NCBI GenBank assembly: GCA_002409285.1
Contig: DHUT01000020.1
Coordinates: forward strand, 4,893-28,980
DNA from: Firmicutes bacterium UBA5227
Lineage (GTDB): Bacteria > Bacillota > Clostridia > Tissierellales > Sedimentibacteraceae
Direction of reading: 5' to 3'
Length of the DNA: 24,088 bases
Below the pieces are notes generated by a model. It had not been told where the DNA came from and ran no database searches. It saw only the letters and a program-made list of their open reading frames with translations. Below, piece by piece: positions 15,433 through 22,170 of this stretch. Every line of letters begins with the position of its first letter. The stretch's first letter is position 1. A program made the position numbers and the translations under genes.

Positions 15433-16485
15433 TTATTTCATGCTGACAATTTTTATATCTGTAAAATAATGTTTTAGAATTTCCTTATAATCAAAGCCCT
15501 TGTCAGCCATGCCGTCAGCGCCCCACTGGCTCATGCCTACTCCGTGACCATAACCGTTTGTAACAATTTCAATCTCGTTCCCTGATTGAATAAAGTTAAA
15601 ATCAGTTGAATTCAAATTAAAAAGAGACCTCATCTCTCTGCCTGTAATCTCAGTATTGTCAACGTATATGGTTTTGATTTTACCACCTTCACTCACTTCT
15701 CCCAATTGTATTTTTTCATCAAGATTATCAGGTGAAATATCTAAGTTTTCGTATACAGACTTTATTTTGCGGATAAACTCATCAACAGTCATATTAACAG
15801 AATCATGAAGTTTAGGAGCTTCACTCTCATAAGGGCTTTCCACACTTCTAAGATAAGGAACAGCTGTGGAGAATACATCCTCTGAATTTTCCGTCCTTCC
15901 TCCGCTGGTTGAATGGAAAAGCGGTTCAATTATTTTCCCTTCATATGTCAGTATCTGACCACTGGTTGAATTTACAGCCTCTTCAATTTTTGCCCAGTAT
16001 TCTTCATACCATCCATCTTCATGAGATGCAATTAAGTCATCCTTTGAAGCCCATACCTGACAGTGTATTCCGCTGCATACAGGTGCACCCATGTGATCAG
16101 GATGACCTTCAGGGTATTTTTTTAACCTGTAAAGCAAGTATGTTCTTGCAGTAACACTTTGAGCCTTTAATGCTTCAATATTAAAATCGGCAGGCATTTC
16201 AGATGCAACAACACCTTTCAGGTACTCTTCCGGTTCAATAACTATAACTTCGTTTGTTTTCGAGTTGAAGACTTTGATTAATTCCGGTTCTGTAATGTTT
16301 GTCTTTTCAATTTTATCGGGTTTTTCATATTCTGTTGCTTTTTCAATAATTCTGTCTTTTTTATCATCGGTAATTTCTGCTGCGCTTGGCATATTAATTT
16401 TCTTCTCAAGAAAATTCAGCGAAATATTAGGTATTGTCAAAAGCATAATAAATATGACGAGCGCATAAATTAAACGGTTTAACAC
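15433..16485 (-). CDS. spoIID: stage II sporulation protein D (engulfment transglycosylase)
   Basis: SpoIID is a membrane-anchored lytic transglycosylase of the mother cell, acting with SpoIIP and SpoIIM to thin septal wall and drive engulfment. A transmembrane anchor lies near residues 5-22. The SpoIID/LytB domain contains GVVASEMPADF with the candidate catalytic Glu (96), QSVTARTYLLYRL, a CSGIHC pair (Cys137 and Cys142, zinc-site-like), SGGRTENSEDVF and the closing GYGHGVGMSQWGADGMA. I chose the GTG at 16485, which has AAGGGG nine bases ahead; an in-frame ATG at 16506 adds seven residues but has no ribosome binding site. Divergent from the spoIIQ-like gene. Sigma-E control is expected; only a partial -10-like TATACAGT was seen upstream. 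Confidence 0.92.
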   Translation of the reverse strand: MLNRLIYALVIFIMLLTIPNISLNFLEKKINMPSAAEITDDKKDRIIEKATEYEKPDKIEKTNITEPELIKVFNSKTNEVIVIEPEEYLKGVVASEMPADFNIEALKAQSVTARTYLLYRLKKYPEGHPDHMGAPVCSGIHCQVWASKDDLIASHEDGWYEEYWAKIEEAVNSTSGQILTYEGKIIEPLFHSTSGGRTENSEDVFSTAVPYLRSVESPYESEAPKLHDSVNMTVDEFIRKIKSVYENLDISPDNLDEKIQLGEVSEGGKIKTIYVDNTEITGREMRSLFNLNSTDFNFIQSGNEIEIVTNGYGHGVGMSQWGADGMADKGFDYKEILKHYFTDIKIVSMK

Positions 16486-16554
16486 AAAAACCAACCCCTT
16501 TATCATAAGTTTACTGTATATTTTATGATAATAAAAAAAATATAGAACATTTTT

Positions 16555-16583
16555 GTATTAAATAAAAAAAATGGGACACACTA
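16555..16583 (+). promoter_or_regulatory. candidate sigma-F promoter of spoIIQ
   Basis: GTATT (16555-16559) followed after 14 nt by GGACACACTA (16574-16583) fits the sigma-F -10 pattern GGnrAnAnTw at all but one position and the -35 GywTA at four of five. The forespore sigma-F is the known driver of spoIIQ. No sigma-A promoter is evident here. Confidence 0.55.
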
Positions 16584-16619
16584 TCACCAGTTAAAAAAAG
16601 AGTATTTCAGGAGGATTGT

Positions 16620-17330
16620 ATGAAAAACAACAAATTTAAAAATGCAAAAACAAGAATGAAAAATTTCTTTAGTAAATTGAAACGTAGGGATACAAGTTTC
16701 TTTATAATCGCTCTTTGTGTTGTTCTTTTAGCTACCGCAATAGTTTGGAGATATACTTCAAATCCTGATTCTAACGGAGGGAACAATATAGCAGAAAATG
16801 ATTTGGAAAATAAAGAAACCGATATTGATTCCCACCAGGATTATGTGGGAGGCGTAGGAGGTGTAATCGAAGACTATGAAAATGCTAATAAAGATAAACA
16901 AGAAGGAAAAGAAGATACCATTGATTTAAAGTCAATGAAAACTCCATTGGCAGGTGAAATATACAGAGAATTTGCAATGGACGACCTGATTTATTACGAA
17001 TCCATTGGAGAGTGGAGAGTACATAAAGGTGTGGATATCAAGCCTAAGGATACATTAATCATTGAATCCGCATTTGCTGGAACGGTGGAATCTGTAAATA
17101 ATTCAGAGATAACAGGGACGGAAATAGTTATAGACCATGGAAATAACATTAAAACACTTTACAGCAATTTAGTGTCAGCGAGCGTCAAGGCTGGAGAAAA
17201 GGTGCAGCAGGGTCAGGAAATCGGAAATGTAGGAAAAACAGTAAGCATAGAAGCATCCGACGGCGCACATCTTCACTTTGAACTGCTTGTTGATGGTAAA
17301 AATGTTGACCCAATGGACTATATTAATTAA
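16620..17330 (+). CDS. spoIIQ: SpoIIQ-like forespore M23 protein
   Basis: A 236-residue bitopic protein: basic N-terminus, one membrane helix (about 26-43), a charged linker (50-105) and a C-terminal M23/LytM domain (about 107-233). SpoIIQ in the forespore membrane binds SpoIIIAH across the intermembrane space to form the feeding-tube channel. His135 and Asp139 (HKGVD) and His217/His219 (HLHF) are retained, so zinc may bind, as in clostridial SpoIIQ. In the third motif the usual YxHL reads YSNL, with Asn183 in place of the catalytic His, so peptidase activity is doubtful. The position between spoIID and spoIIID and a sigma-F-like promoter support the name. The start ATG follows AGGAGG. Confidence 0.86.
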   Translation: MKNNKFKNAKTRMKNFFSKLKRRDTSFFIIALCVVLLATAIVWRYTSNPDSNGGNNIAENDLENKETDIDSHQDYVGGVGGVIEDYENANKDKQEGKEDTIDLKSMKTPLAGEIYREFAMDDLIYYESIGEWRVHKGVDIKPKDTLIIESAFAGTVESVNNSEITGTEIVIDHGNNIKTLYSNLVSASVKAGEKVQQGQEIGNVGKTVSIEASDGAHLHFELLVDGKNVDPMDYIN

Positions 17331-17404
17331 TGTAAAGGTTCTAATAGGACAAAGAAATGCATAAAAATGTAAATAAGACGGTATAATGCCAAAGGGGGTT
17401 AAAT

Positions 17405-17680
17405 ATGAAAGATTACATAGAACGGAGAGCCATGGAAATAGCGGAATATATTATAAGTACTGAATCCACTGTAAGGCAGACGGCAAAAAAATTCGGCGTC
17501 AGCAAAAGCACAGTCCATAAGGATGTTACAGAACGTCTTCCCAAACTGAACCCTCCAGCTGCAAGCGAAGTTAAAAAAGTTTTGCTTAAAAACAAATCTG
17601 AAAGACACATCAGGGGAGGTAAAGCTACTCGCTTAAAATATAAAGAAGCACATGAGCACGAAAAAGTAAGCAATATGTAA
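17405..17680 (+). CDS. spoIIID: sporulation transcription factor SpoIIID
   Basis: A 91-residue mother-cell DNA-binding protein that adjusts sigma-E-dependent transcription. The sequence MKDYIERRAMEIAEYII, then VRQTAKKFGVSKSTVHKDVTERL (about 24-46), is the SpoIIID helix-turn-helix, and a basic C-terminal part follows (NKSERHIRGGKATRLKY). Length and spelling match the family throughout. The start ATG is preceded by AAAGGGGG. Upstream, GCATAAA (17359-17365) and TATAAT (17382-17387) could mark a sigma-E- or sigma-A-type promoter, unresolved. In many relatives an mbl gene follows; here the accessory region begins instead. Confidence 0.96.
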   Translation: MKDYIERRAMEIAEYIISTESTVRQTAKKFGVSKSTVHKDVTERLPKLNPPAASEVKKVLLKNKSERHIRGGKATRLKYKEAHEHEKVSNM

Positions 17681-17695
17681 TTAACCAATCGACGA

Positions 17696-17728
17696 GAGAC
17701 ACTGACTGGAATAAGTTGGTGTCTTTTT
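17696..17728 (+). terminator. Rho-independent terminator of spoIIID
   Basis: AGACACTGACT (17697-17707) pairs with AGTTGGTGTCT (17714-17724), 11 bp with two wobble pairs, followed by five T. Confidence 0.82.
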
Positions 17729-17729
17729 A

Positions 17730-17956
17730 TTTCTGGTGACGGTGAAATTGTCAGTGTTGCTCTGTCAGAGCGCCTTACTGGAGCTGGTATGGCTTTGATT
17801 CCCGTGTGGAATGGTGTGCTTGCTTTGTATTGTGGTGTGCTAATGAGTGCGGCGATGCTCTTGATGCTCAAGAGCATCTACATATTTTTCAAGTAGAAAG
17901 AATGAAACTTGACATTTAATAAATGTGTGAAAATTACACACGCCTCCGATTTATTA
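17730..17956. other. junction between core genes and accessory region; no confident gene
   Basis: Composition shifts here to visibly higher GC. One short open frame (17789-17896, plus strand, 35 codons) has GGAG five bases before its ATG and encodes a mostly hydrophobic peptide ending MLKSIYIFFK; I do not recognise it and rate it weak. The minus strand is also open over this patch but runs antisense through spoIIID and is probably a shadow. An 11-bp perfect hairpin (17854-17864 with 17868-17878, loop TGC) lies inside, with a T-run five bases further. Two small inverted repeats follow: ACATTTA-A-TAAATGT (17912-17926) and GTGTG/CACAC (17925-17941). Confidence 0.4.
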
Positions 17957-17985
17957 TTGTAAAGTGAGCAAATTTATGCTATGAT
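17957..17985 (+). promoter_or_regulatory. promoter A (ahead of AraC remnant and AraC-1)
   Basis: TTGTAA (17957-17962), 17 nt, TATGAT (17980-17985) with TGC extension at 17977-17979. Same extended -10 design as the three lipoprotein promoters, but with a better -35. It would now drive the first intact AraC gene through a leader of about 225 nt holding the remnant. Confidence 0.55.
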
Positions 17986-17990
17986 ATATT

Positions 17991-18008
17991 GGTTAGATTT
18001 AGCTAACT
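17991..18008. promoter_or_regulatory. inverted-repeat operator, copy A
   Basis: GGTTAG-ATTTAG-CTAACT, beginning 5 nt after the -10 hexamer. It fits the RGTTAG-N6-CTAACY pattern shared with 19102-19119, 21093-21110 and 23052-23069. Confidence 0.7.
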
Positions 18009-18188
18009 AAAAACTTGCAATGGCTTATACGTAAATCAAAAGAACTGATGTGCGCTTGCAGCTGCTTTGTCAAACAGATTGCAGAATGTGTGGGGTATAC
18101 GGATAACCTTTATTTCAGCAAGTCTTTTAAAAAATATATGGGTATTTCACCGTCGGAATATCAGGAACAGATGAAACACAGTCTGTGA
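18003..18188 (+). pseudogene. remnant of a fourth AraC-family regulator (C-terminal HTH only)
   Basis: The frame is open from just after a TAG at 18000-18002 to the TGA at 18186-18188. Its last 38 codons give the second helix-turn-helix of an AraC protein, with IAECVGYTDNLYFSKSFKK then YMGISPSEYQEQM. The preceding residues (LIRKSKELM...VKQ) still resemble the usual link between the two HTH motifs (RxxxAKELL...VKQIA). The N-terminal sensing domain and first HTH are missing. The region starts inside operator A, so a deletion joined promoter and operator DNA to the 3' end of a regulator gene. An internal ATG at 18048 could give a 46-residue peptide but lacks a clear ribosome binding site. Confidence 0.75.
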
Positions 18189-18217
18189 TAATTTCAAAAC
18201 TCAACGGGGTGATTGAT

Positions 18218-19021
18218 ATGATTAATCTAAACGAAGCAATGGAGGAGTATGCAAAGCTGCCCTTTGAACCGCTTGCAGCGTCCTTATTTAAAAAACAAAA
18301 AGGAAATGTTCAGAAGGGCTACACCACAAAAGGGTCCGCCTTTCTGTTCCCAATAAAGGGGAACGCACAATTTAATTTGAGTGAAAACAGCTTTGTTTTC
18401 GAACCAGGGAAAGTAATTCATGGCTGTTCGGGTCAATGGCTGACTGCTCAAAATGACCCTCCGGTGGAATTCTTTTGCCTGTATTACCGCTATGAAGGAA
18501 ACAATGCCGGATATATGAACTGCCCATATGAATTGGAAACCGGAATCAATCCTCGGCTATTTTCCATGCTGCAGCAACTAACGGCTTTGTGGGAGCAACC
18601 AACTCCGCAGGCAAAGCTGCAAGCGAAAATGTTGGTGTACTCTGTTCTGTCCGAAATGTTTTTTAGTGCCAAAAGCATTCGTCAAACAGGTGCGCACAGT
18701 GTGGTGGAGGATGCCAAAAGCTACGTGGAACAGCATTATATGGAGCCGCATACCCTGTGTGAATTGGGCGGCAGATACGGGATGTGCGGTAAGTACTTTT
18801 CAGATGTTTTTAGGCATCATACCGGTATTGGACCTATAGAATATTTAATAACCTGCCGATTGGAGCAGGCAAAAAAACTTCTGGAGTCCACGGAATGCAG
18901 TATTCAGGAAATCGGAAAGTGTGTCGGATATAAAGACGCCCTCTATTTCAGCCGTCAATTTAAAAATACATATGGTCTCTCTCCCAGCGAACACCGGGCA
19001 CTCGCCGTCAAGATAGGATAA
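18218..19021 (+). CDS. AraC-family regulator 1 (cupin-like sensor plus AraC HTH)
   Basis: A 267-residue transcription factor. The N-terminal half has the cupin-like AraC ligand domain pattern (GSAFLFPIKGNAQFNL...FEPGKVIHGC, about 39-70). The C-terminal half (about 165-262) holds two HTH motifs: LCELGGRYGMCGKYFSDVFR and IQEIGKCVGYKDALYFSRQFK, followed by the family ending GLSPSEHR. The start is the ATG at 18218 with GGGGTGAT ahead; a GTG at 18185 overlaps the remnant's stop and is less likely. It lies 123 nt before lipoprotein gene 1 on the same strand, and probably activates it. Closely similar to AraC-2 over its whole length, less so to AraC-3. Ligand unknown; an iron-chelate is inferred from the partner. 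Confidence 0.88.
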   Translation: MINLNEAMEEYAKLPFEPLAASLFKKQKGNVQKGYTTKGSAFLFPIKGNAQFNLSENSFVFEPGKVIHGCSGQWLTAQNDPPVEFFCLYYRYEGNNAGYMNCPYELETGINPRLFSMLQQLTALWEQPTPQAKLQAKMLVYSVLSEMFFSAKSIRQTGAHSVVEDAKSYVEQHYMEPHTLCELGGRYGMCGKYFSDVFRHHTGIGPIEYLITCRLEQAKKLLESTECSIQEIGKCVGYKDALYFSRQFKNTYGLSPSEHRALAVKIG

Positions 19022-19058
19022 CAGGAAATCGTCCATATAAGTTTTAGGAAAAATGCAA

Positions 19059-19087
19059 TTCTCATTCCGATTGCGGTTTGCTATACT
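19059..19087 (+). promoter_or_regulatory. promoter B (lipoprotein 1)
   Basis: Extended -10 TTTGC-TATACT (hexamer 19082-19087) with a poor -35 TTCTCA at 19059-19064, 17-nt spacing. A weak -35 with strong extended -10 suggests dependence on an activator bound upstream. Confidence 0.6.
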
Positions 19088-19101
19088 TTCCTTTGAGAAC
19101 A

Positions 19102-19119
19102 GGTTAGCCTGTTCTAACC
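19102..19119. promoter_or_regulatory. inverted-repeat operator, copy B
   Basis: GGTTAG-CCTGTT-CTAACC, 14 nt after the -10. A second, overlapping palindrome GAACAGG-TTAG-CCTGTTC (19097-19114) shares its bases. The pair could form alternative hairpins in the leader RNA. Confidence 0.7.
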
Positions 19120-19144
19120 ACAATCGAAATTGGAGGATAATCAA

Positions 19145-20128
19145 ATGAAAAAGTTATTAGGTCTGATATTGTCGGCCGCGCTATTAATGGGTGTTTTAGC
19201 AGGCTGCTCCGGAACACCTGCGGAAAACAGTGGAACAAGCACACCGCCTGTATCGGATGCCGGCACAACGGACGCAAGCGATAAAACGAATGAAGCCGAA
19301 TGGCCCCGTACTTATACGGATGCCAGAGGAAAAGAAATAACCTTAGAGAAAAAACCGGAGCGTATCGCTGTTACGACTTGGATGATTACAGAGAATTTAT
19401 TGGCTTTGGAAACTCCGCCGATTGCTTCTGACACAGTTGAAACAATCTCCGAATGGGGTTCTATGCAGTCTTACTTTAAGAAATATCAAATAGAGGATTT
19501 GGGGCAAGACCATCTTTCTATCAACTTAGAGAAGCTCGTTGCAACAAACCCGGATTTGATTCTTGCAACTACAGTAAATAAAAAAATATATGACCAACTT
19601 GAGAAAATAGCGCCGGTCATTGTTTTAGATGCTGGAAGTCTTTTTGACGATTGGCAAGCCTCGGTTCGGGAGATTTCTAAAATTGTAGGTGAAGAAACTG
19701 CTGCCGAAACATTTATCAACAAGGTATTAGGGGAAGCTGAACAAGGTAAGGCAGAAGTAAAGGCATTAGGCGATGTAACTGTAAGTTTCGCCAGGGCATG
19801 GAAAAAAGAATTTACATTGTATAGCGAGCAGCAACTAATTCTTTTTTATGATAAAGAAAACGGCTTGGGGTTGTCCTCTCCTCTTAATTGGCCCACCGAG
19901 AGAAGCACTCTGTCTTTAGAAGCATTTTCTGAATTTGACCCTGACTATATTTTCATGTCGGGTGCAGATCAAGAATTTATGGATGAACTGAGTGGAAACT
20001 CCGTTTGGAATGCATTAACAGCAGTAAAGAATGGACGTGTCTTTAGCATCGATCTTTCTGCATTAACCGGCGGTCCGCTTGCCATGCAATATGGTGTGCA
20101 AACAGTGCTTGGCGCTCTAACGAAATAG
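19145..20128 (+). CDS. siderophore-type ABC substrate-binding lipoprotein 1
   Basis: A 327-residue secreted lipoprotein. Signal peptide with lipobox LAGC (Cys21), a Ser/Thr/Asp-rich linker to about residue 50, then a class III (FecB/FepB/FhuD-like, Peripla_BP_2) fold: WPRTYTDARGKEITLEKKPERIAV opens the first lobe, LEKLVATNPDLIL and KIAPVIVLD lie near the cleft, and SVWNALTAVKNGRVFSID close to the end is a typical second-lobe signature. Such proteins hand Fe3+-siderophore, heme or cobalamin to an ABC permease. The start is the ATG at 19145 after TTGGAGGATAA; a TTG at 19130 lies inside that site. No permease or ATPase gene adjoins it. Mature part closest to lipoprotein 2. Confidence 0.9.
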   Translation: MKKLLGLILSAALLMGVLAGCSGTPAENSGTSTPPVSDAGTTDASDKTNEAEWPRTYTDARGKEITLEKKPERIAVTTWMITENLLALETPPIASDTVETISEWGSMQSYFKKYQIEDLGQDHLSINLEKLVATNPDLILATTVNKKIYDQLEKIAPVIVLDAGSLFDDWQASVREISKIVGEETAAETFINKVLGEAEQGKAEVKALGDVTVSFARAWKKEFTLYSEQQLILFYDKENGLGLSSPLNWPTERSTLSLEAFSEFDPDYIFMSGADQEFMDELSGNSVWNALTAVKNGRVFSIDLSALTGGPLAMQYGVQTVLGALTK

Positions 20129-20199
20129 AAATTCTACAAATCAGTGAAGGAGGTGCCCATATAATAGGTTGTATTGCCAGCAAAGATCGGGTGATGCGT

Positions 20200-21015
20200 A
20201 TGAGCATTAATATCAGTGCAATGATGGATGAATACACCCAATTCTCCTTTGAATTGTGGGGAGCATGGCATGTTGTTCAGCCAGCAGGCCATCAGTCAAG
20301 TTTTAGAACTGCTGCCTCCGCATTTATCTTCCCGGTCAGAGGAGAGGCTTTCTTTCTTCTGGATAAAAAACAAATTTCCTTTGAACCGGGACGAATGATC
20401 CACTGCTGCAAAGGTAAGTGGCTGGAGGCTGGAAATATCGGCGACTCAGAAGCGGAATACTATTTGCTTGTGTATCGCCCGTTAGCTGCTGCAGAGCAAG
20501 CTCCCTATATGCACAGTGCCTTTGATACTGAAATTGGGCAAAATCCCAGACTCTTTGCACTCTTAAAACAGCTTTCAAAAATTGTGGGGAAACCTGATTC
20601 TAATTCAAAATTTCAAGCAAAGGCCATGGTTTACTCCATTTTGTCGGAAATGTTTATCTCCATGCAAGGCATGGAAAAAACCGAATCTCATAGTGTGGTT
20701 CTGGAGGCTAAGGAGTATATGGATATCCACTACATGGAATCCTGTGCCGTTTCTAATTTGTCTGAGCGCTACGGCATGGATGCCAAATACTTTTCGGAGG
20801 TATTTAAAAAATACACTGGGGTGAGCCCAATGGACTATTTAATAGGCTTGCGCATGAATCATGCTCACCGTTTACTGATGTCCACCTCGTGCACCATCAA
20901 GGAAATTGGCATCAGTATTGGTTATGGAGATCCCTATTACTTTAGCCGATTATTTAAAAAGAAATTTGGCGTCGCGCCTACGGAGTTTAGAAAAAGCAGC
21001 CGTGGGAAGTCATAA
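20200..21015 (+). CDS. AraC-family regulator 2
   Basis: A 271-residue paralogue of AraC-1, aligning end to end: cupin-like SAFIFPVRGEAFFLL...FEPGRMIHCC, a conserved middle QAKAMVYSILSEMF, HTH1 VSNLSERYGMDAKYFSEVFK, HTH2 IKEIGISIGYGDPYYFSRLFK and GVAPTEFRK. The start at 20200 is chosen because the GGGTGAT-N4-ATG context matches that of AraC-1 (18218); ATG 20194 and GTG 20191 are alternatives. It begins 71 nt after lipoprotein 1 and precedes lipoprotein 2 by 119 nt. The gap before it contains a perfect AAGGAGGTG (20147-20155) with no usable start codon after it. Its inferred job is to regulate the lipoprotein 2 promoter. Confidence 0.88.
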   Translation: MSINISAMMDEYTQFSFELWGAWHVVQPAGHQSSFRTAASAFIFPVRGEAFFLLDKKQISFEPGRMIHCCKGKWLEAGNIGDSEAEYYLLVYRPLAAAEQAPYMHSAFDTEIGQNPRLFALLKQLSKIVGKPDSNSKFQAKAMVYSILSEMFISMQGMEKTESHSVVLEAKEYMDIHYMESCAVSNLSERYGMDAKYFSEVFKKYTGVSPMDYLIGLRMNHAHRLLMSTSCTIKEIGISIGYGDPYYFSRLFKKKFGVAPTEFRKSSRGKS

Positions 21016-21052
21016 CAGGAATTTGTCCATCAAACTTTCCGAAATGTGTCCA

Positions 21053-21081
21053 TTTCAATATGAAAAAAGGTTTGCTATACT
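21053..21081 (+). promoter_or_regulatory. promoter C (lipoprotein 2)
   Basis: Extended -10 TTTGC-TATACT (hexamer 21076-21081); the -35 position (21053-21058, TTTCAA) is poor. TGTCCAT occurs twice upstream, at 21024-21030 and 21047-21053, 23 bp apart, a spacing and location suited to an AraC-type activator. Confidence 0.6.
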
Positions 21082-21110
21082 AACTTATGTCGAGTTAGAC
21101 AAAGCTAACT
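21080..21110. promoter_or_regulatory. inverted-repeat operator, copy C, with third half-site
   Basis: AGTTAG-ACAAAG-CTAACT at 21093-21110, plus another CTAAC at 21080-21084 overlapping the end of the -10. The layout is CTAAC-N9-GTTAG-N6-CTAAC, the same as in copy D. Confidence 0.7.
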
Positions 21111-21134
21111 ATTATTATGTTGGAGGAATGACAA

Positions 21135-22139
21135 ATGAAAAGATTTTTAGGGCTTTTGCTCTCAGCCATAATGTTGACGGGGGTGCTGGCCGGTTGCGCA
21201 GGAACGCCCAGCGAAAGCAATGAGACAAGTAAATCGGATAACACCCATGCGCTGTCGGATACGAGTACGACGGAGACAAGTGAAATCGAAGAAGCAGTTT
21301 GGCCAAGGACATACACCGATTCAAAAGGACGAGAAGTAACCATTGAAAAAAAACCTGAGCGTATTGCAGTGACATTTTACTCGATTACAGAGAATCTGGC
21401 TGCACTGGATAAACCTATTGTAGCAGGAGACTTAGTGCCCTCTCTTTCTAGTTGGGAAACCACTAAGCCTTACTTTGAAAAACATCAAGTAGAAGATCTT
21501 GGGAGTACCGGCAAAATCAACTTGGAAAAATTGCTTGAAATGGAACCGGATATAATTTTGGCAGGTCAGTATGATGATGAGGTTCTTGACCAACTTGAAA
21601 AAATTGCACCTGTAATCGTACTAGATAATAGCAGAGTTATTGAAGACTGGAAAGCTTCTTTACGTGAGGTTTCGGTAATAATTGGTGAAGAGGACACCGC
21701 GGAAAAATATATTGAAGAAACGGAGCAGTTGATTCAAAATGCAAAAGATCAGATTAATGCATTAAACATTCAATCTGTTAGTTTCGTTAGATTATATAAG
21801 AAATCTTTCTGGCTACTTTCCCAGGAGAGTACACAGATGAATGCTTTTTATGATAAGGAGCATGGTCTTGGGTTACCTTTGCCGCAAAATATGCCAGAAG
21901 ACAATACGGGTGAACTCACATTAGAAGCACTTGCAGAGTTAAATCCCGAGTACATATTTCTTTCTTCCAAAAACGCTGATAGTGATTATTTGGATGAATT
22001 GAGTAAGAACAGTGTGTGGAATGCACTAACAGCAGTTAAGGGGAACCATGTTTATCAAATTGATGATTCTGGTATTACAGGCAGCGCCTTGTCGGTTCGT
22101 TATGGAGTCCAAATTGTGTTGGATGCCTTAATCCCATAA
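21135..22139 (+). CDS. siderophore-type ABC substrate-binding lipoprotein 2
   Basis: A 334-residue lipoprotein paralogous to lipoprotein 1. Lipobox LAGC with Cys21, Ser/Thr/Glu-rich linker (about 22-54), then WPRTYTDSKGREVTIEKKPERIAV, ITENLAALDKP, YFEKHQVEDLG, QLEKIAPVIVLD and SVWNALTAVKGNHVYQID, each with a direct counterpart in lipoprotein 1. This makes it a Peripla_BP_2 (FecB/FepB-like) receptor at the outer face of the membrane. The start ATG follows TTGGAGGAATGACAA. Its predicted leader contains operator C. Ligand preference cannot be read, but the two receptors differ at many positions in the middle of the chain, so different ligands are plausible. Confidence 0.9.
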   Translation: MKRFLGLLLSAIMLTGVLAGCAGTPSESNETSKSDNTHALSDTSTTETSEIEEAVWPRTYTDSKGREVTIEKKPERIAVTFYSITENLAALDKPIVAGDLVPSLSSWETTKPYFEKHQVEDLGSTGKINLEKLLEMEPDIILAGQYDDEVLDQLEKIAPVIVLDNSRVIEDWKASLREVSVIIGEEDTAEKYIEETEQLIQNAKDQINALNIQSVSFVRLYKKSFWLLSQESTQMNAFYDKEHGLGLPLPQNMPEDNTGELTLEALAELNPEYIFLSSKNADSDYLDELSKNSVWNALTAVKGNHVYQIDDSGITGSALSVRYGVQIVLDALIP

Positions 22140-22170
22140 AAACCTTTACCACGAAAGGAGTGTGCACAAC

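Noticed and set aside
17413..17877. Minus-strand open frame of 154 codons
   Set aside because: It runs antisense through spoIIID and its terminator; composition looks like a shadow, and nothing in it is recognisable.
21129..21223. Small frame starting at the ATG inside GGAGGAATGACAAATG before lipoproteins 2 and 3
   Set aside because: It overlaps the lipoprotein coding sequence in another frame; the shared context is explained by common descent of the leaders, and lipoprotein 1 lacks it.
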